Shown here: positions 45,396 through 56,945 of the stretch, piece after piece | How positions within the stretch are numbered: position 1 is the stretch's first letter | Layout of the letters: the number at the start of each line of letters is the position of its first letter | Source: Cacajao melanocephalus | Lineage: Eukaryota > Chordata > Mammalia > Primates > Pitheciidae | DNA: 64,000 nucleotides | NCBI GenBank assembly: GCA_963573385.1 | Contig: CAUYLG010039276.1 | Span: 50,534 to 114,533, forward strand | Direction: 5' to 3' | Notes under the pieces: model-generated | Told to the model about the DNA's origin: nothing | Databases searched by the model: none | Seen by the model: only the letters and a program-made list of their open reading frames with translations | Translations under genes and position numbers: made by a program

Positions 45396-46258
45396 TGAAC
45401 GTGAAAAGGAACAAAAAGTATTAACCGCTGGATATTCTCTTCATTAGAAACATCAGACATGATATCTGTTCACCACAAATTGATGCTAACAGCCATGTTA
45501 TAAATGTCTATGTAATTGTGATATTAGTATTTCTTAAAATGTCACCTGAGTATTATTAAGGAAGAGTTGCATGCATTTGATACTAGGAAGGAGATTCTTC
45601 CTAGCCTTTATTCCTCTTCCAGTGAGGGAGAAGTCTGCAAACATTAAGTTATACCTGTAAGAACCATGTCTAGAATTCTACTTGTGAGATTCATTGACCA
45701 GACTTTTGGGATAAACACTAGTCATTGTCCTAGTGACGGATGGTCTTGTGCATGGTAGAAAGGCAGTCCAAGCCTGTGTCTCTGAAACCTGCTCTCATTT
45801 CTGTTTTCTACTTTATAATTTATGTTATCTCATTCTCCCCACATTGCCTGAGTATTATATTTGTTCTCCAGTTTTCTTACGTGTATTTCTTTCATTCTTC
45901 TATTCCTGCTCAGTTTCTGCCTCAGGGCAGAATTGTGTCGAAAAGCTCTTAAATGCAGTGCAGAAACTGTGATGTTAAAAACATCTTGTTATCTGGCCCT
46001 GAAACATGTTGCCCTTGGTAACTCTGACTGGTTTGTACATAAAGCGAGTTGGGATCTCATTGATGGACTAGCGGGAAGGAGATAATGGTGCTGTAGCAAA
46101 CAACTGCAGCAGAGACAATGGGAAGAAGGACTGTGACTTTAGAGCTGAACAAAGCCAAGAAATAAATACAGATACAGTAGGATGTTTTGTGGCTAAACCA
46201 GCAGAGACCGCTAGCTGTCTCTCAGGACTCCCCCTCTTCCTGAACAATAGAGACCTGA
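45396..46258. other. Unique non-coding stretch
   Basis: Three overlapping 70-79 codon frames at 45733-46085 in different phases argue against any being coding. No repeat is recognised. Confidence 0.5.
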
Positions 46259-46259
46259 T

Positions 46260-47880
46260 ATTTTAAAAATTTAATTCTTTATTTGGAAATAAATTCAAGC
46301 TTAGGGAAAAGTTCCAAGTACAATATAGACATCTCCCATATCATTTTCATCCTGATTCCTCAACCGTTAGCATTTGAGAGGAAGCTACAAATGTGATACC
46401 ACATTTCTTCTAAACATTGTGGGTGTGTATTTTCCAAATAATAACACTCTCCTACACCATCAGCATTCAACCTTCCAAGTTAGGAAACAGCGTTGATGCA
46501 CTGCTACCCCCCAGTCCACAAAGCCCACTAAAAGGTCACCAGCTATCCCAGTGGCGATTGTCCTTCTTTTCTGACCCAGAATTTCAGTCAGGAACACATG
46601 TCACATTTAGTTATCATGTCTATTGGATCTCTTATACTCTGGAACATTTCTTTGATCTTTCCCTGTCTTTCAACTCTTTGATAGTTAAAAAAAAAAGTCA
46701 GATCTTTCCTGTTTAGAACGTCTCTCAACTTGTATCTATCCAGTGTCTCCACATGACCAAATTCAGGCCCCCCACTCAGGGAAAATGCCATAGAAGTGAT
46801 AATCAAGTGTTTATAGATGTCCCATCAGAAGGCATGTGGCCTGTCCCACTCTGTTCACATTGGTACATGCCAGGTTTCTCCACCTTAGATTTGACATTTT
46901 TCCTTACAGTGATTAGAATTTTGTGGGGAGATGTTCTGAGATTATGTTAATATCATGTTCCCTGTCTACCTTTCACCCACCAGTCTTGGCTTTTGTGGGG
47001 TTGTCAATTGGTATTCTTTTTCCCTTCATTTGCTCGTTGGCATTTTAGCATAAGGAAGAGCCTTTTCTTCTGCCTGATTTATATCAGCAAGGACTTATGA
47101 ATTCTTGTTTTATTCAGTGGATTGTCTTTCATTTCTAAGCCTTTTTGACATGGCTTCATTCCTTTAAGCACTTCCTTCCTTTATGGAACAAGATATCTCA
47201 ATATCAGTTTATCCCTTTTTTGTCCCAGTCCTGCTATCAGCCATTTCTCCAAGAAACCTTGGTTGTTTTTGGGAGAGATGATATTTAGAAACTAAGATCT
47301 GGGCACTTGGTTGTGATCATTATCGTTGAGGTGTTACTGCTTTTCGGCCATTTCGGGAGGTAGTTAGTATGTGTGTATGCACATAACAAACACATATGTG
47401 TATATGTAAGTATACTCACAAATCTATGTAAATATAAAATATACACATTCATTTTAGTATCTCTGTGTACATTTACATACATATACATACATCTGAAACC
47501 ATTTATTCATCTACCTGTGTTACCAAAAATATTGGGTTTATATTGACACCTCCAATTCCATTCCTAAATCTCAGGGTTCTTTCTAGCCTCTTACCTTTCC
47601 ACGTTTGGAAGTTCCTCCAATAGCACGAAACTTGGCTCTCATCTTCTATATATTATTTCCTTAATTTATTGTTACTAATCAGTGTGATAAACTTCCCAAC
47701 TGTTCTGTCTGTTCTGCCCACAACCCCTGTGCTCTCCAACATCATCAGTTTTGGGATCCTATCAGATATGCTACTAGTGCGTCTTTGTGAAGAAGCTCCC
47801 CCATATCCCTGAGCACCTGGGTACTTGAGCTCCAGTATACATGCTGCCAGTATCTTCACAACACTTCTTCTTCTCCCCTC
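46260..47880 (-). mobile_element. Ancient L1M-lineage 3' region, minus strand
   Basis: A long decayed L1 text reads in reverse. In order it has 'AAATAAATTCAAGCTTAGGG', 'AGACATCTCCCATATCATTT', 'AACACATGTCACATTTAGTT' then 'ATCATGTCTATTGGATCTCT', 'CAGGTTTCTCCACCTTAGAT', 'TTGTGGGGAGATGTTCTGAG', 'CATAAGGAAGAGCCTTTTCT', 'CAGCCATTTCTCCAAGAAAC' and 'ACACCTCCAATTCCATTCCT'. Small open frames within are fortuitous. At 47365-47490 it contains TA/TG-rich simple sequence. Confidence 0.7.
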
Positions 47881-47934
47881 AGCACTTGTCCTCAGGTACT
47901 AGGGGACCTCTCACTTTTTCACTGAGTGTATGGC

Positions 47935-48210
47935 TACCCGGAATAAACACTGTTATTTGCCAACCTCCCTTGTAGCTAGTTGTGATTTTATTATAGCCAC
48001 TTGTAGCCAGTATGACTATGAAATGGAAGCCATATGTTGACGAACTGTGATAATTGTGCAGTTGCAACTCCAACCCTGAATAACTCACCTTGGGACTTCG
48101 TGTGAGAGCAATATAAACTTCTCTCTTATGTAAAGTTTTCAAATTATTATTTTAATTTTTTGGTCCCTCCTTAACAGCCAAACCTAATTCTAACTAATAC
48201 TGCCCCTTCT
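47935..48210 (+). mobile_element. MLT1-like LTR, 3' part, plus strand
   Basis: 'GAATAAACACTGTTATTTGC', 'CAACCTCCCTTGTAGCTAGT', 'GGAAGCCATATGTTGACGAA', 'GAGAGCAATATAAACTTCTC' and 'AATTCTAACTAATACTG' follow the 3' part of an old MaLR-type LTR with an internal deletion. The subfamily is uncertain. Confidence 0.55.
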
Positions 48211-49980
48211 AGACAAGAAGGAAATGAAAATAATTCTGAATTCAGTCAGGCAGTAAAGAAATTCATAAAGGAGTCTAGCACCAAATTTATTGAGGTTACA
48301 GTGAGGGTGCTGAATTTAAATCTCCCTAAATCAAATGACACAACTTATAGAAGTTTAAAAGAATTACAGCTGAGTGTAAAGGATTCTATGGCATGGCATC
48401 AGGGTTCTCAGGCAATTAGAAGGCAACTGAAATTCCTAACAACAACAACAACAACAACAGCAACAAAACTCCAACAAAAAATTCACACAGAAAGTAAAGG
48501 TGGTAGCTTCAGCCTTACAGAGGGTAGCTGACTTCTGTCTGCCAAAGTCAGATAGAATTTGGTGAAAACAGGTAGTGGTATGTCCTGAGGGAACCCTGGG
48601 ATGCTGCCTTTGAGATCACTCTGGATGGGGGTTCCCATTTGTCTTGGCAACTGTTAAAAATAGCACCAATCTGACTATCAAGAGCATGCGAAAAATCACT
48701 CCTACCCTGGCAGAGAGGGCTGCCCCAGCTCCTTAGAGTTGTGACCTTGTCTATGACATGGGATTCAAAAGTATTTAGTTACTGGTTATGTTACTTTGAA
48801 CTCAAGGAACATTTAGAATTTAGTAAACAGTTGATAAAATTTCTGAAACCCATGATAATTAATGCTTATCAGTTATTAGTGATTCGCATATATTTTTTAG
48901 TTAATGTGTTTCTACTGTTTAAGAGGACTCGGCATATTAAAGTAACTGACAAAGTAGATATTGATTCTACTTTCTGTGTTTAGTTGAGTAATTTCCATTA
49001 CTCTTGTAATTTTTGTGCTGAAAGATAAAGTTTTTGACAAAGATTATAGACAGTATTGCAGTGCTTTTAAAATATATAGAATATTTTATTTTAATTTGTT
49101 AGGGAGTTACTGGTGCAATTTAGTATTTAGTAGATTTTGCTTGCCAGGTCAGACAGTTGAAATGCTTTAAGAAAAGAAAATGGATATAATGAGTTTGTAA
49201 ATGCAGTTTAAAATGTTGAAGAAAAATTAAAAATTAAATTAAATTTGTAAATGATACTGATTGCTTTAGGAAGTGGTGTCTCTAACTTGAATTGTTTGAA
49301 CCCAAAAGCCCCCTTTAAAGTGAATTAAATTTTAAACTTAATTTTAAGACTTATAAGTAGAATGATAAGATTTGCACATTGAACTCAAAAGCTACAAAAA
49401 AGATGAAGTTTTAAACATTTGTCACTTTATTCAAGCAAATATTTAACTGAAGGCCACGAGTGGACCCTTTGGGGCAAAGCCACCGTGGACAAAGGGAACA
49501 GTTCCCTGCTGAAGTAGCCATAATGGAAGGTCTGTGGTGGACAAGAGTGTTGTCTTCTCAGGGTCTGGATGCCACATTGGATGCCAAAGCTAATTTCTAG
49601 TGTCATTGTCTGGGCTAACATGGCAAAATTAGGGTTTGCCAGCCTTTAGTACCTGAACTTGATGCCCTAGGCTGCAAGATAGCATTCATACTCATTTCTT
49701 GGTTAGGATGGGAAATGTCATAGAAAAAGCATGGGCTGTCTTACTGTCTTTTGAATTCTGGTGTTTTTAACAATTAACTGAGGACAGTAATTTCTAAATT
49801 ATGTGATTATTGGTGGATTGGAAATAATAGACACACAGAGCATTCAGTATATTTCTTGTCACCTAACAGGTGTTCAGACAACAATGGCATTTTTTAGAGG
49901 AAGGTGATGAGACTGCTGAAATCGCTTAGAATCTATTTGGGGCCAAATCAGAGAGTTTAAGGTATAAAACCTACTGCAGT
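48211..49980. other. Unique stretch with (AAC)n at 48.44 kb
   Basis: An AAC run (CAACAACAACAACAACAAC) lies at 48437-48466. No other repeat or gene is recognised. The 80-codon frame at 48741-48983 lies in AT-rich DNA and has no domain. Confidence 0.5.
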
Positions 49981-49989
49981 GTACATTCA

Positions 49990-50228
49990 TCAGTCACTTG
50001 GGAAATTGCCAAACATTGTACAAAGTCTTTACATAGATTGCATCCTTGAATTCTCCCAAAAACCCATGAGATATATATCGTTATACTCTGTTTTGCAGAT
50101 GAAGAAACTGAGGTTTATAGAGGTTAGGTGACTTTTCCAGTTTTACACAGCTAAGTAGAAAGAGTTGAACTGGAATGGCAATCCACAAAATCTAATGCTA
50201 GACTCTTGGACTCAAATCCACATTCTCG
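49990..50228 (-). mobile_element. MIR SINE, minus strand
   Basis: 'TTGCAGATGAAGAAACTGAG' then 'GTTTATAGAGGTTAGGTGAC', 'TTTACACAGCTAAGTAGAAA' and 'CTTTACATAGATTGCATCCT' are reversed MIR blocks. It is nearly full length. Confidence 0.88.
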
Positions 50229-50754
50229 TTTTCCTGTGTTACAGACATCCATGTCTACGGTAACAGTGTTGCAGAGTGGTTAAGACTAGCCATTATTGCC
50301 TTTACTTTGCAGAATTGCTCTCTGACTTTTGTACTTTATCAATTTGGACTACTGTCTTTTTTTTACATGTGTAGTAAAAATACTACATGAATACACCAAT
50401 AGAGTAGGCCTTGTTTTATTATATTAAGTCAAAAAATGTTTGCTTATGTAGACAATAAAAGGAATTGTCCTTGAAGCCATCAATACATGCGAGCTGCCTG
50501 ATGGGCACAGCCTTTTATAAAGCTTGAAAGGAAAGGTTTTTGTTTTGCTATTACTGGGTCATTGTGTTTTCTCCATTTTAATTGGTGGCCAGTTTCCACA
50601 GAAGTCATTATCAGGAGTTCTGGTTGTATTTGAAACTGGGTAGCTTGGCTTCTTGCTGAACACTGTCACCTCATGTTCTCCCCAACTTCTTATATTCACC
50701 TGAGCTTGAATAGGTGAGAGTCATGGGCGGCCTCTTAGCACCATGCTAAGGTGG
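50229..50754. other. Unique non-coding stretch
   Basis: No gene or repeat is recognised. Confidence 0.5.
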
Positions 50755-51000
50755 TATGGATAAGGTTTCAGCTCTGGCTGGATCCTGTGCTCTGGAGTTG
50801 AGAGCTGTGTGATACCAGGCGAGTGATTTGAGTTTCAGTATCCTGACCTCTAGGAATAATAGTATCTCCCGTAGAGGACTGCTGTAAAGATAAACGAGGT
50901 GAAGTTTGTAATGTCCTTTGAATAGTTCCTGGTGCATAGCCAGTGCTGAATATGTGGTGTCCTTAAGACATAGAATAACAGTCCCAACCACTATAGTAAC
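50755..51000 (+). mobile_element. MIR SINE, plus strand
   Basis: 'GCTGTGTGATACCAGGCGAG', 'TTTGAGTTTCAGTATCCTGA', 'GGAATAATAGTATCTCCCGT' and 'AGTTCCTGGTGCATAGCCAG' then 'TGCTGAATATGTGG' follow MIR order. The 110-codon minus frame overlapping it is a by-product. Confidence 0.8.
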
Positions 51001-51685
51001 AATAACAGTGACAGTAGTAATGACACTAAAGGACAGAGAGCTGCGTATGCTCACTCTGTTGTACAAAACACCAGCCAAGCTTCAGTGTCTGGATGCTTCC
51101 CAGCTCATTTTCCCTCCCCTACAGGCTGCTACAGGGCTGGATCAGTCCTTGCATCAATGTTAGTGGAGGAATGTGCTGTGCTGGTACAAACCTCAGCCTG
51201 CTAATGAGGCCCAAAGTTGAGCAGCTCCAGATGGAGCCAAGTGATGTGTTCTCTGCCAGAAAATGTGGTGGATTTCCAAGACCACCAGCACTAGGTGACA
51301 GCCATGGATATCAAAAGGGAGACTGGCGAAAAGCAAGACAAGATACAGGCCTTGGAATGAAACAAACAATCCAGACGTAAATAAAAACATGGTGTTCGTT
51401 TGTAGCAGGCGAATCCTATCTGGGATCCAGAGATACTCATTTTATGTATAAAAGCATTAGTCCATCGGAAAGTGGCAGGGCAGTGCTAAATGTCTTTAGA
51501 ATTTGGGCTGCTTTGAAGGCATCTAAGCCTTTTTAACTTTGTATTGTCTCATCAACCATGAGCGTATTTTACTTATATCTGAATACTTGCAAAAAATATA
51601 AGACATAAGTGTTTTATGTATTCTTAACACTTAGCAGAAGTCAGTAATAGACTACTTATTACAAAAATTATTTTGCCCCATGGGT
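51001..51685. other. Unique non-coding stretch
   Basis: Overlapping frames of 65-95 codons on both strands (51093-51390) have no recognisable domain. No repeat is recognised. Confidence 0.45.
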
Positions 51686-51689
51686 AAGA

Positions 51690-51958
51690 TTTATCATTAT
51701 CATCATCTACCATTTAGTTGATATGTATAAGTAGAAACCAGTGTCAACCAAACATTGTGTTAAGTATTTTCCATGCATTTCCCCCTGCCTCATTTAATAC
51801 TCATAGCAACTCTGAAAAGCTTCAATTTGTAGACAAGAGAGTCAAGGCTCTATTCTCTTGGCCAAAGCCACTCAGCCAGCTAGAAAGGGACAAAGCCTGA
51901 ATTCTAATCCAAGGTCATCTGGCCTGCAGCTCATGAACTTATCCACTGCACCTAATCA
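51690..51958 (-). mobile_element. MIR SINE, minus strand
   Basis: 'ATCATCATCTACCATTTAGT', 'CCTCATTTAATACTCATAGC', 'AACTCTGAAAAGCTTCAATT', 'AAAGCCACTCAGCCAGCTAG' and 'GCCTGAATTCTAATCCAAGG' are reversed MIR blocks. Confidence 0.85.
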
Positions 51959-52042
51959 TCTCTGGTAGTTATCATTTTTAGGAGGAATTTAAGACAGATG
52001 GTAAACTTGGTAAGACAGGTGTACTCAGAAAGGAGATTTTTT

Positions 52043-52331
52043 GGCTGGGTGTGGTGGCTTACACCTGTAATCCCAGCACTTGGGAGGCTTGAGTTCAGGA
52101 GTTTCAGGCCAGCACATGGCGAAACCCTATCTCTATAAAAAACAAAAAAGTTATCCAGGCATGGTGGTGTGCACCTGTGTTCTCAGCTACTCCCAGCTAC
52201 TTGGGAGACTGAGATGGGAGGATCACTTGAACCCGAGAGGTCAAGGCTGCAGTGAGCCATGATCCTTTGACTGCACTCCAACCTGAATGATAGAGTGAGA
52301 CCCTGTCTCAAGGAGGAAAAAAAAAAAAGAA
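52043..52331 (+). mobile_element. Alu SINE, plus strand
   Basis: 'GGCTGGGTGTGGTGGCTTAC' opens a shortened Alu missing part of the left arm. A small tandem duplication 'CAGCTACTCCCAGCTACTT' lies in the right arm, and a short A tail ends it. It is old (J or early S type). The TSD is unclear. Confidence 0.93.
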
Positions 52332-52789
52332 GATGTGTTAACAATTCTGTTCATACATCTTAGATGTTGGTGTTGGGGGACACTTCAAGAGAGTGCATCA
52401 CCCCTTTCTGCTTCATGAAAGGAATCAGTGACTTGAGATGCAGTAATGTGGCCTGGGTCTAACAGAGACCAATCACGTTTCCCATGTGGAGCAGGTCAGC
52501 TAATTCTGGCGAGTGCAGATGTGTGTGTCTGAAGCCCAGGGAAGAATATGGCTGGCTTTCAACCAGAGGATTAGCAGCTGAGTTTAGAAGTGTCAATTTT
52601 GTCCCTGTTACTGTATTTTGAGTCACTCCTCCCATGAAATGAAGAAGTGGTATTAAGCCCAATAGAGCTGAATAGTGTCTATGTACACATCTCAGGCAGC
52701 TGATTTTATCTAATGTGTAATAAGCTCATTTAAAAATAATTGCTGTTTTCCCTATTTACAGAAACACGCTCCTTGTAGCAAATTTACAG
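52332..52789. other. Unique non-coding stretch
   Basis: No gene or repeat is recognised. Confidence 0.5.
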
Positions 52790-53260
52790 TCAAATAAAAA
52801 AAGAAAGAAAGAAAAAATTACCGATTATAACCTTTCTCTACCAGTAATCAGAGTCAATACCTTGGCATATTTCATTCCAGATTTATCCTCAGTTATACAT
52901 GTGTATATGTACACATATTTAATGGCACATATTTTGCACTATAGTAAGCTTTTTTGCCTTCATAGCAGTATACTGTTAATCTTTTTGCTAGGTCAAAGAA
53001 ACGTCTTTTATTTACATTTGAAAATAGTTTTTCCCTCATTATAAATAGTAATTGTAAAGAATGCAGGTTATAACAAAACTATAAAGAAGGAGGTAAAAAA
53101 ATCACTGGAACCCTTATTCCCTATAAATAACCACTGTTGATGTGGGCTTTATATTAATAGCATTTCAGACTATTTTTAGACATTTATATCTGTATTTTCT
53201 AAAGTTTGCAAAAAGTAACATACTCTAGTACCACAGATATGTTTTGGCTTTTATCTTCTA
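52790..53260 (-). mobile_element. Very old L1-like 3' fragments
   Basis: Two similar passages, 52820-52980 ('ACCTTTCTCTACCAGTAATC', 'GGCACATATTTTGCACTATA') and 53060-53240 ('CCTATAAATAACCACTGTTG', 'GCATTTCAGACTATTTTTAG'), follow reversed L1M/L1ME 3'UTR wording. They start with an A/G-rich run (GAAAGAAAGAAAAAA). Confidence 0.5.
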
Positions 53261-54400
53261 AGTACTTTCGGATGGTTTCCTTTCAAAAATCCTGCAGACT
53301 TATCAAAAGTCTGTAGTCCCATGACGTTAAGCTTCAGGCAGGTGACAGTGACATTGACAGTGTAGAAAAGCTTTTGGTTAAAGATAGTCATTTTCGTCAG
53401 TCCATTGCTTAAGTATCAGTCTCAAGCTCCAAGCATCATCTTGGCTTTTCTGGAGGTTGCAAGTATTTCCAGGAAAATTCAATCCCTTCTTGAAAATAGA
53501 AGAGAAACTCTTGGATACAGCTGTTCTTGATAATTTCCACTGAGTTTATACATCACTACTGTCAAAACTTATGTATAAATAATGAATTGTTTCTATTTCC
53601 ATTACTACATTCATGGTTTTAAAAAAATTCCTTTTGAACTCAGTATTTTGCATATATTTGACTATGACTGATTTAGGAGTGTTTCGAGCAGCATTCTGAT
53701 TCGGAGGTGGTAGTGGCTTGGTAGTTGGGGAAGCCGATTCCTTTTTAATACAGCTTTGAATAGTCACATACCTGTTGGGTGCCTCTTGTAGGCCAGGCAT
53801 TGGACATTGAGCTTTGTGGTAAGGTATATAAATTTTTTATTATGTTTAGTTTCAGTAAGTAGGAAGAGACTTGTGATCTCTATTGTCAAAATATTTTAGC
53901 TAGTTTGTCCTAAGGATACTCTTGTAATATGTTCTCAGAAACAATAATAGATTTATTGATTTGGGAATTGAGTCATACAAGTATAGGCGTTTGTTAAAAC
54001 TTATTGATTGGTACACATGAGATTTGGGTATTTCACTGTAATTAAATTTTACCTCTTCCCCGAAGGAACTGTACCTTATTTGGTTCTTGATGTTTATTAC
54101 AAATTACTATTTTTAAACTCTAATTTTAAACTCTAGTAACTGATACAGATACTGATGAGTTTAAGACTGTACTGACACATGGAACTTACTTTGAATTGCA
54201 TGAAAAAATAAGATGGGTTGTGTTGGATTGAGAGACATGTGACAAAGAAAATGTACAAAGTGTGAACAGTTGTAGATCTAGGTTATATGTAGATATTTAC
54301 TAGTCATTTGACTTTTCTATATGATAGGAAATTTTAATAATAAAACATTGGGGAAAAATCAGTAATAAGGCTCTGTGTGAGGAAGTTAAAGCACAGTCTC
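53261..54400. other. Unique non-coding stretch
   Basis: No gene or repeat is recognised in this AT-rich region. The 84-codon minus frame at 53546-53800 has no domain. Confidence 0.5.
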
Positions 54401-54404
54401 TAAA

Positions 54405-54560
54405 ATAATCTTTCTGTCTTAAAAAATCTGAACTCTGTTTCTTCCTAGCTGTGTGGCTTAAGGAAACTCCCTTAACTTCAGTTGGGTCATTTGCTAAATA
54501 GGAAGAATGAATACACTTAGCACAAATCTTATTTTTCAGTAAGCTCCTAGCAAACACTGT
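54405..54560 (+). mobile_element. MIR fragment, plus strand
   Basis: 'TCTTCCTAGCTGTGTGGCTT' (part of a longer match), 'AACTTCAGTTGGGTCATTTG' and 'CTAAATAGGAAGAATGAATA' follow MIR blocks. Confidence 0.6.
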
Positions 54561-55254
54561 GATGATTTCATAGAGTAAAGGAAGTGATGATTATGAATGA
54601 ATTACCGTACGCTGAGGGCCTACTATGTTCCTGGTACTGGTCATTTTCAGAAGAATGAAGCGATTTTGTTTTGCATCATGCTGTGTGTGTCCTTCAGTAG
54701 AAACTTTCATACTAGAGGTGGTGTGAGGGGTGTGATTAGCAAAACTGGAGAGTGGCTTCATTAGCTTTGACAGAACCCCTCCCTGGCTTCATGGATCCCC
54801 CTTGGTGTAGCATCTCCTTTGAACTCCAAGGGCCTTCAGAGGAGAGGTGGCATCTGCTTTGTTAGACATGGTGGCATTCCCAAGTCAATGTTAATTTAGT
54901 TGATTCGTAAAAATTGTTCCCTTTGCATAAGGCTAGGACATCTTCTTTTCTGGAGTTATTCTGTTTTTAGCTTTTTGGACAGGTATCCTGGGAAATTCTT
55001 CTAGGGAAGCAAGATCTGCCCCCTCCCCACAGTCAAATGATGTTTATGCATTATGACAGACTCTTCCACCTTGTGCTGGGAGGCAATGAGAAAGGGTCAG
55101 GAACCTGGAAGAGGCTGCAGCTGGGTTTAAAGACACCAGCGTTTGAGGCCGAAGGAGAGCATTTCAGGTAATTCTGTCGATGTGTTGTTTACTTCTGGAT
55201 GTCCATGCTGCTGAACACTAAAATAGACAATAGAGTAAAACACTATTTGTTCAA
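54561..55254. other. Unique stretch with a possible exon at 55033-55167
   Basis: No repeat is recognised. A segment between CCCCCTCCCCACAG and CAG|GTAATT is open for 44 codons in one frame. This is a hypothesis only (see finding). Confidence 0.4.
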
Positions 55255-55257
55255 GGA

Positions 55258-55591
55258 GTATCTTAGTTCATTCTGGCTGCTGTAAGGAAATACCATAGAC
55301 TGAGTGGCCAATAAACAACAGAAATTTGTTTCTTATAGCTTTAGGGGCTGGGATGTCTAAGGCAGATGCAGTGTCTGAGGAGAGCCTGCTTTCTGATTAA
55401 CACATGGTGCCTTCTAGCTGTGTCCTCACGTGGTAGAAGGGATGAGGGACCTCTCTGGGGTCCCATTTAGAAGGGCACTAATCCCATGCAGGAGAGCTCT
55501 GCTCCCACCTCCTAATACTATCACCTTGGGGGTTAGGATGTCAGTTTATGAATTTTGGGGTGGAAGGTACCCAAACATTCAGACCATAGCA
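55258..55591 (-). mobile_element. MLT1-type MaLR LTR, minus strand
   Basis: 'GTATCTTAGTTCATTCTGGC', 'AATACCATAGACTGAGTGGC', 'GCTGTGTCCTCACGTGGTAG', 'AAGGGCACTAATCCCATGCA' and 'ACCTTGGGGGTTAGGATGTC' then 'TATGAATTTTGGGG' are reversed LTR blocks. It ends 'GACCATAGCA'. Confidence 0.85.
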
Positions 55592-55686
55592 GAGAATGTG
55601 GGGGTATAGAAAAATATCAGCCATATTAGCAAACTGTCTGTATATAGGAGGAATAGACTTATATGCTAGCTTTCCAGCTGTGATGA

Positions 55687-56184
55687 TGAAATATGAATCT
55701 TTTTTGTTTGTTTGTTTGGTTTTTGAGACGGAGTCTCACTCTTTCACCCAGGCTGGAGTACAGTGGTACAATCTTGGCTCACTGCAGCTTCCACTTCCCG
55801 GGTTCAAGGAATTCTCCTGCCTCAGCCTCCTGAGTAGCTGGGATTACAGGCCTCTGCCACTGTGCTCAGCTGATTTTGTTTGTTTAGTTGTTTTGAGACA
55901 GAGTCTTACTCTGTAGCCCAGGCTAGAGGGCAGTGGCACAATCTCGGCTCACTGCAACCTCTGCCTCCTGGAGTGATTTTCATGCCTCAGTCTCCCGAGT
56001 AGCTAGGATTAAAGGCATGTGCTACCATACCTGGCTAATTATTATATTTTAAATAGAGATGGGGTTTCACCATGCTGGCCAGGCTGGTCACGAACTCCTG
56101 GCCTCAAGTGATCCACTTGCCTTGGCCTCCCAAAGTGCTGAGATTACAGGTTTGAGCCACCATGTCTGGCCTGAAATATGAATC
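55687..56184 (-). mobile_element. Three-armed Alu within a single TSD
   Basis: Perfect repeats TGAAATATGAATC (55687-55699 and 56172-56184) enclose 472 bp. In reverse this holds a (TTTG)n tail, an Alu right arm (to about 55880), a second T-rich spacer, and then a complete Alu (about 55896-56171). In sense orientation the order is left arm, right arm, right arm. A 106-codon plus frame across it is a by-product. See finding. Confidence 0.92.
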
Positions 56185-56855
56185 ATTAGTGCAAATTTCT
56201 TAAAATGACTGGAATTTCAGAGTATCTTCCTATAGGACTGCTTGGTTCCTATAAAACAGGACTTGATTTCTCTGCCACACTAATACCATTGGAGAACTTC
56301 ATAACAGCTGCCAAATTTTCTTTCAGTTTTACCAGATATGGATGCTAGCTCTTAAGTATTTTCCTGTGCTGTCTTGGGTCGTATAATTCCAAACTCAAGT
56401 CAAAAAATTTTGTATTCTTTTACTCCAAGAAGTAAAATTCATACCAGCTTGTTAATTCCCTCATTTCCCATTTATAACACTTGGCCTGACTTCCCCCAGT
56501 ATGAATTCTAGCTCAAGCCAGGCATTGAAAAATAAGATGCAGAAGGTCCCAGAAGAGATTTGAATGCTCACATATAACCAGAAATGTCGTTTTGAAAACA
56601 GTCCAAGATAGTAGGTGCAGGTTTTATGGCTTCTGCAGTTAGGTGTAGCACGTTGATAATGAGTGTTCCAATTCACAGGGATTTAAGTGGATAAATCCTT
56701 ATTTGGGAGTGGTTCTGAGGGAGAGTGAAATGGAGGGCAGAATCTGAAGTAAATGCTGATCTCTCTGGCTGCTGAAACTGAAATTAGTTATCTCAGATAT
56801 AGTTGAACGTGCAAATTAGGTAACTTGGAAGCATTGCAGGGAAGGGAGTGAGAAA
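56185..56855. other. Unique non-coding stretch
   Basis: No gene or repeat is recognised. Confidence 0.5.
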
Positions 56856-56859
56856 AAGA

Positions 56860-56945
56860 ATAATGAAAAGGAGAGAGGAAGGGAGGGAGGGAGAAAGGAA
56901 GAAAGAAAGAGGGAGGGAAGGAAGGAAAGAATGAAGGAGGAAATC
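56860..56945. repeat. (GGAA)n/(GGGA)n purine tract
   Basis: About 85 bp of almost pure purine on this strand: GGAAGGGAGGGAGGGAG, then AAAGGAAGAAAGAAAGAG, then GGAAGGAAGGAAAG. Such tracts can form triplex DNA and often vary in length. The minus frame that reads Pro/Ser/Leu across it is an artefact. Confidence 0.9.
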
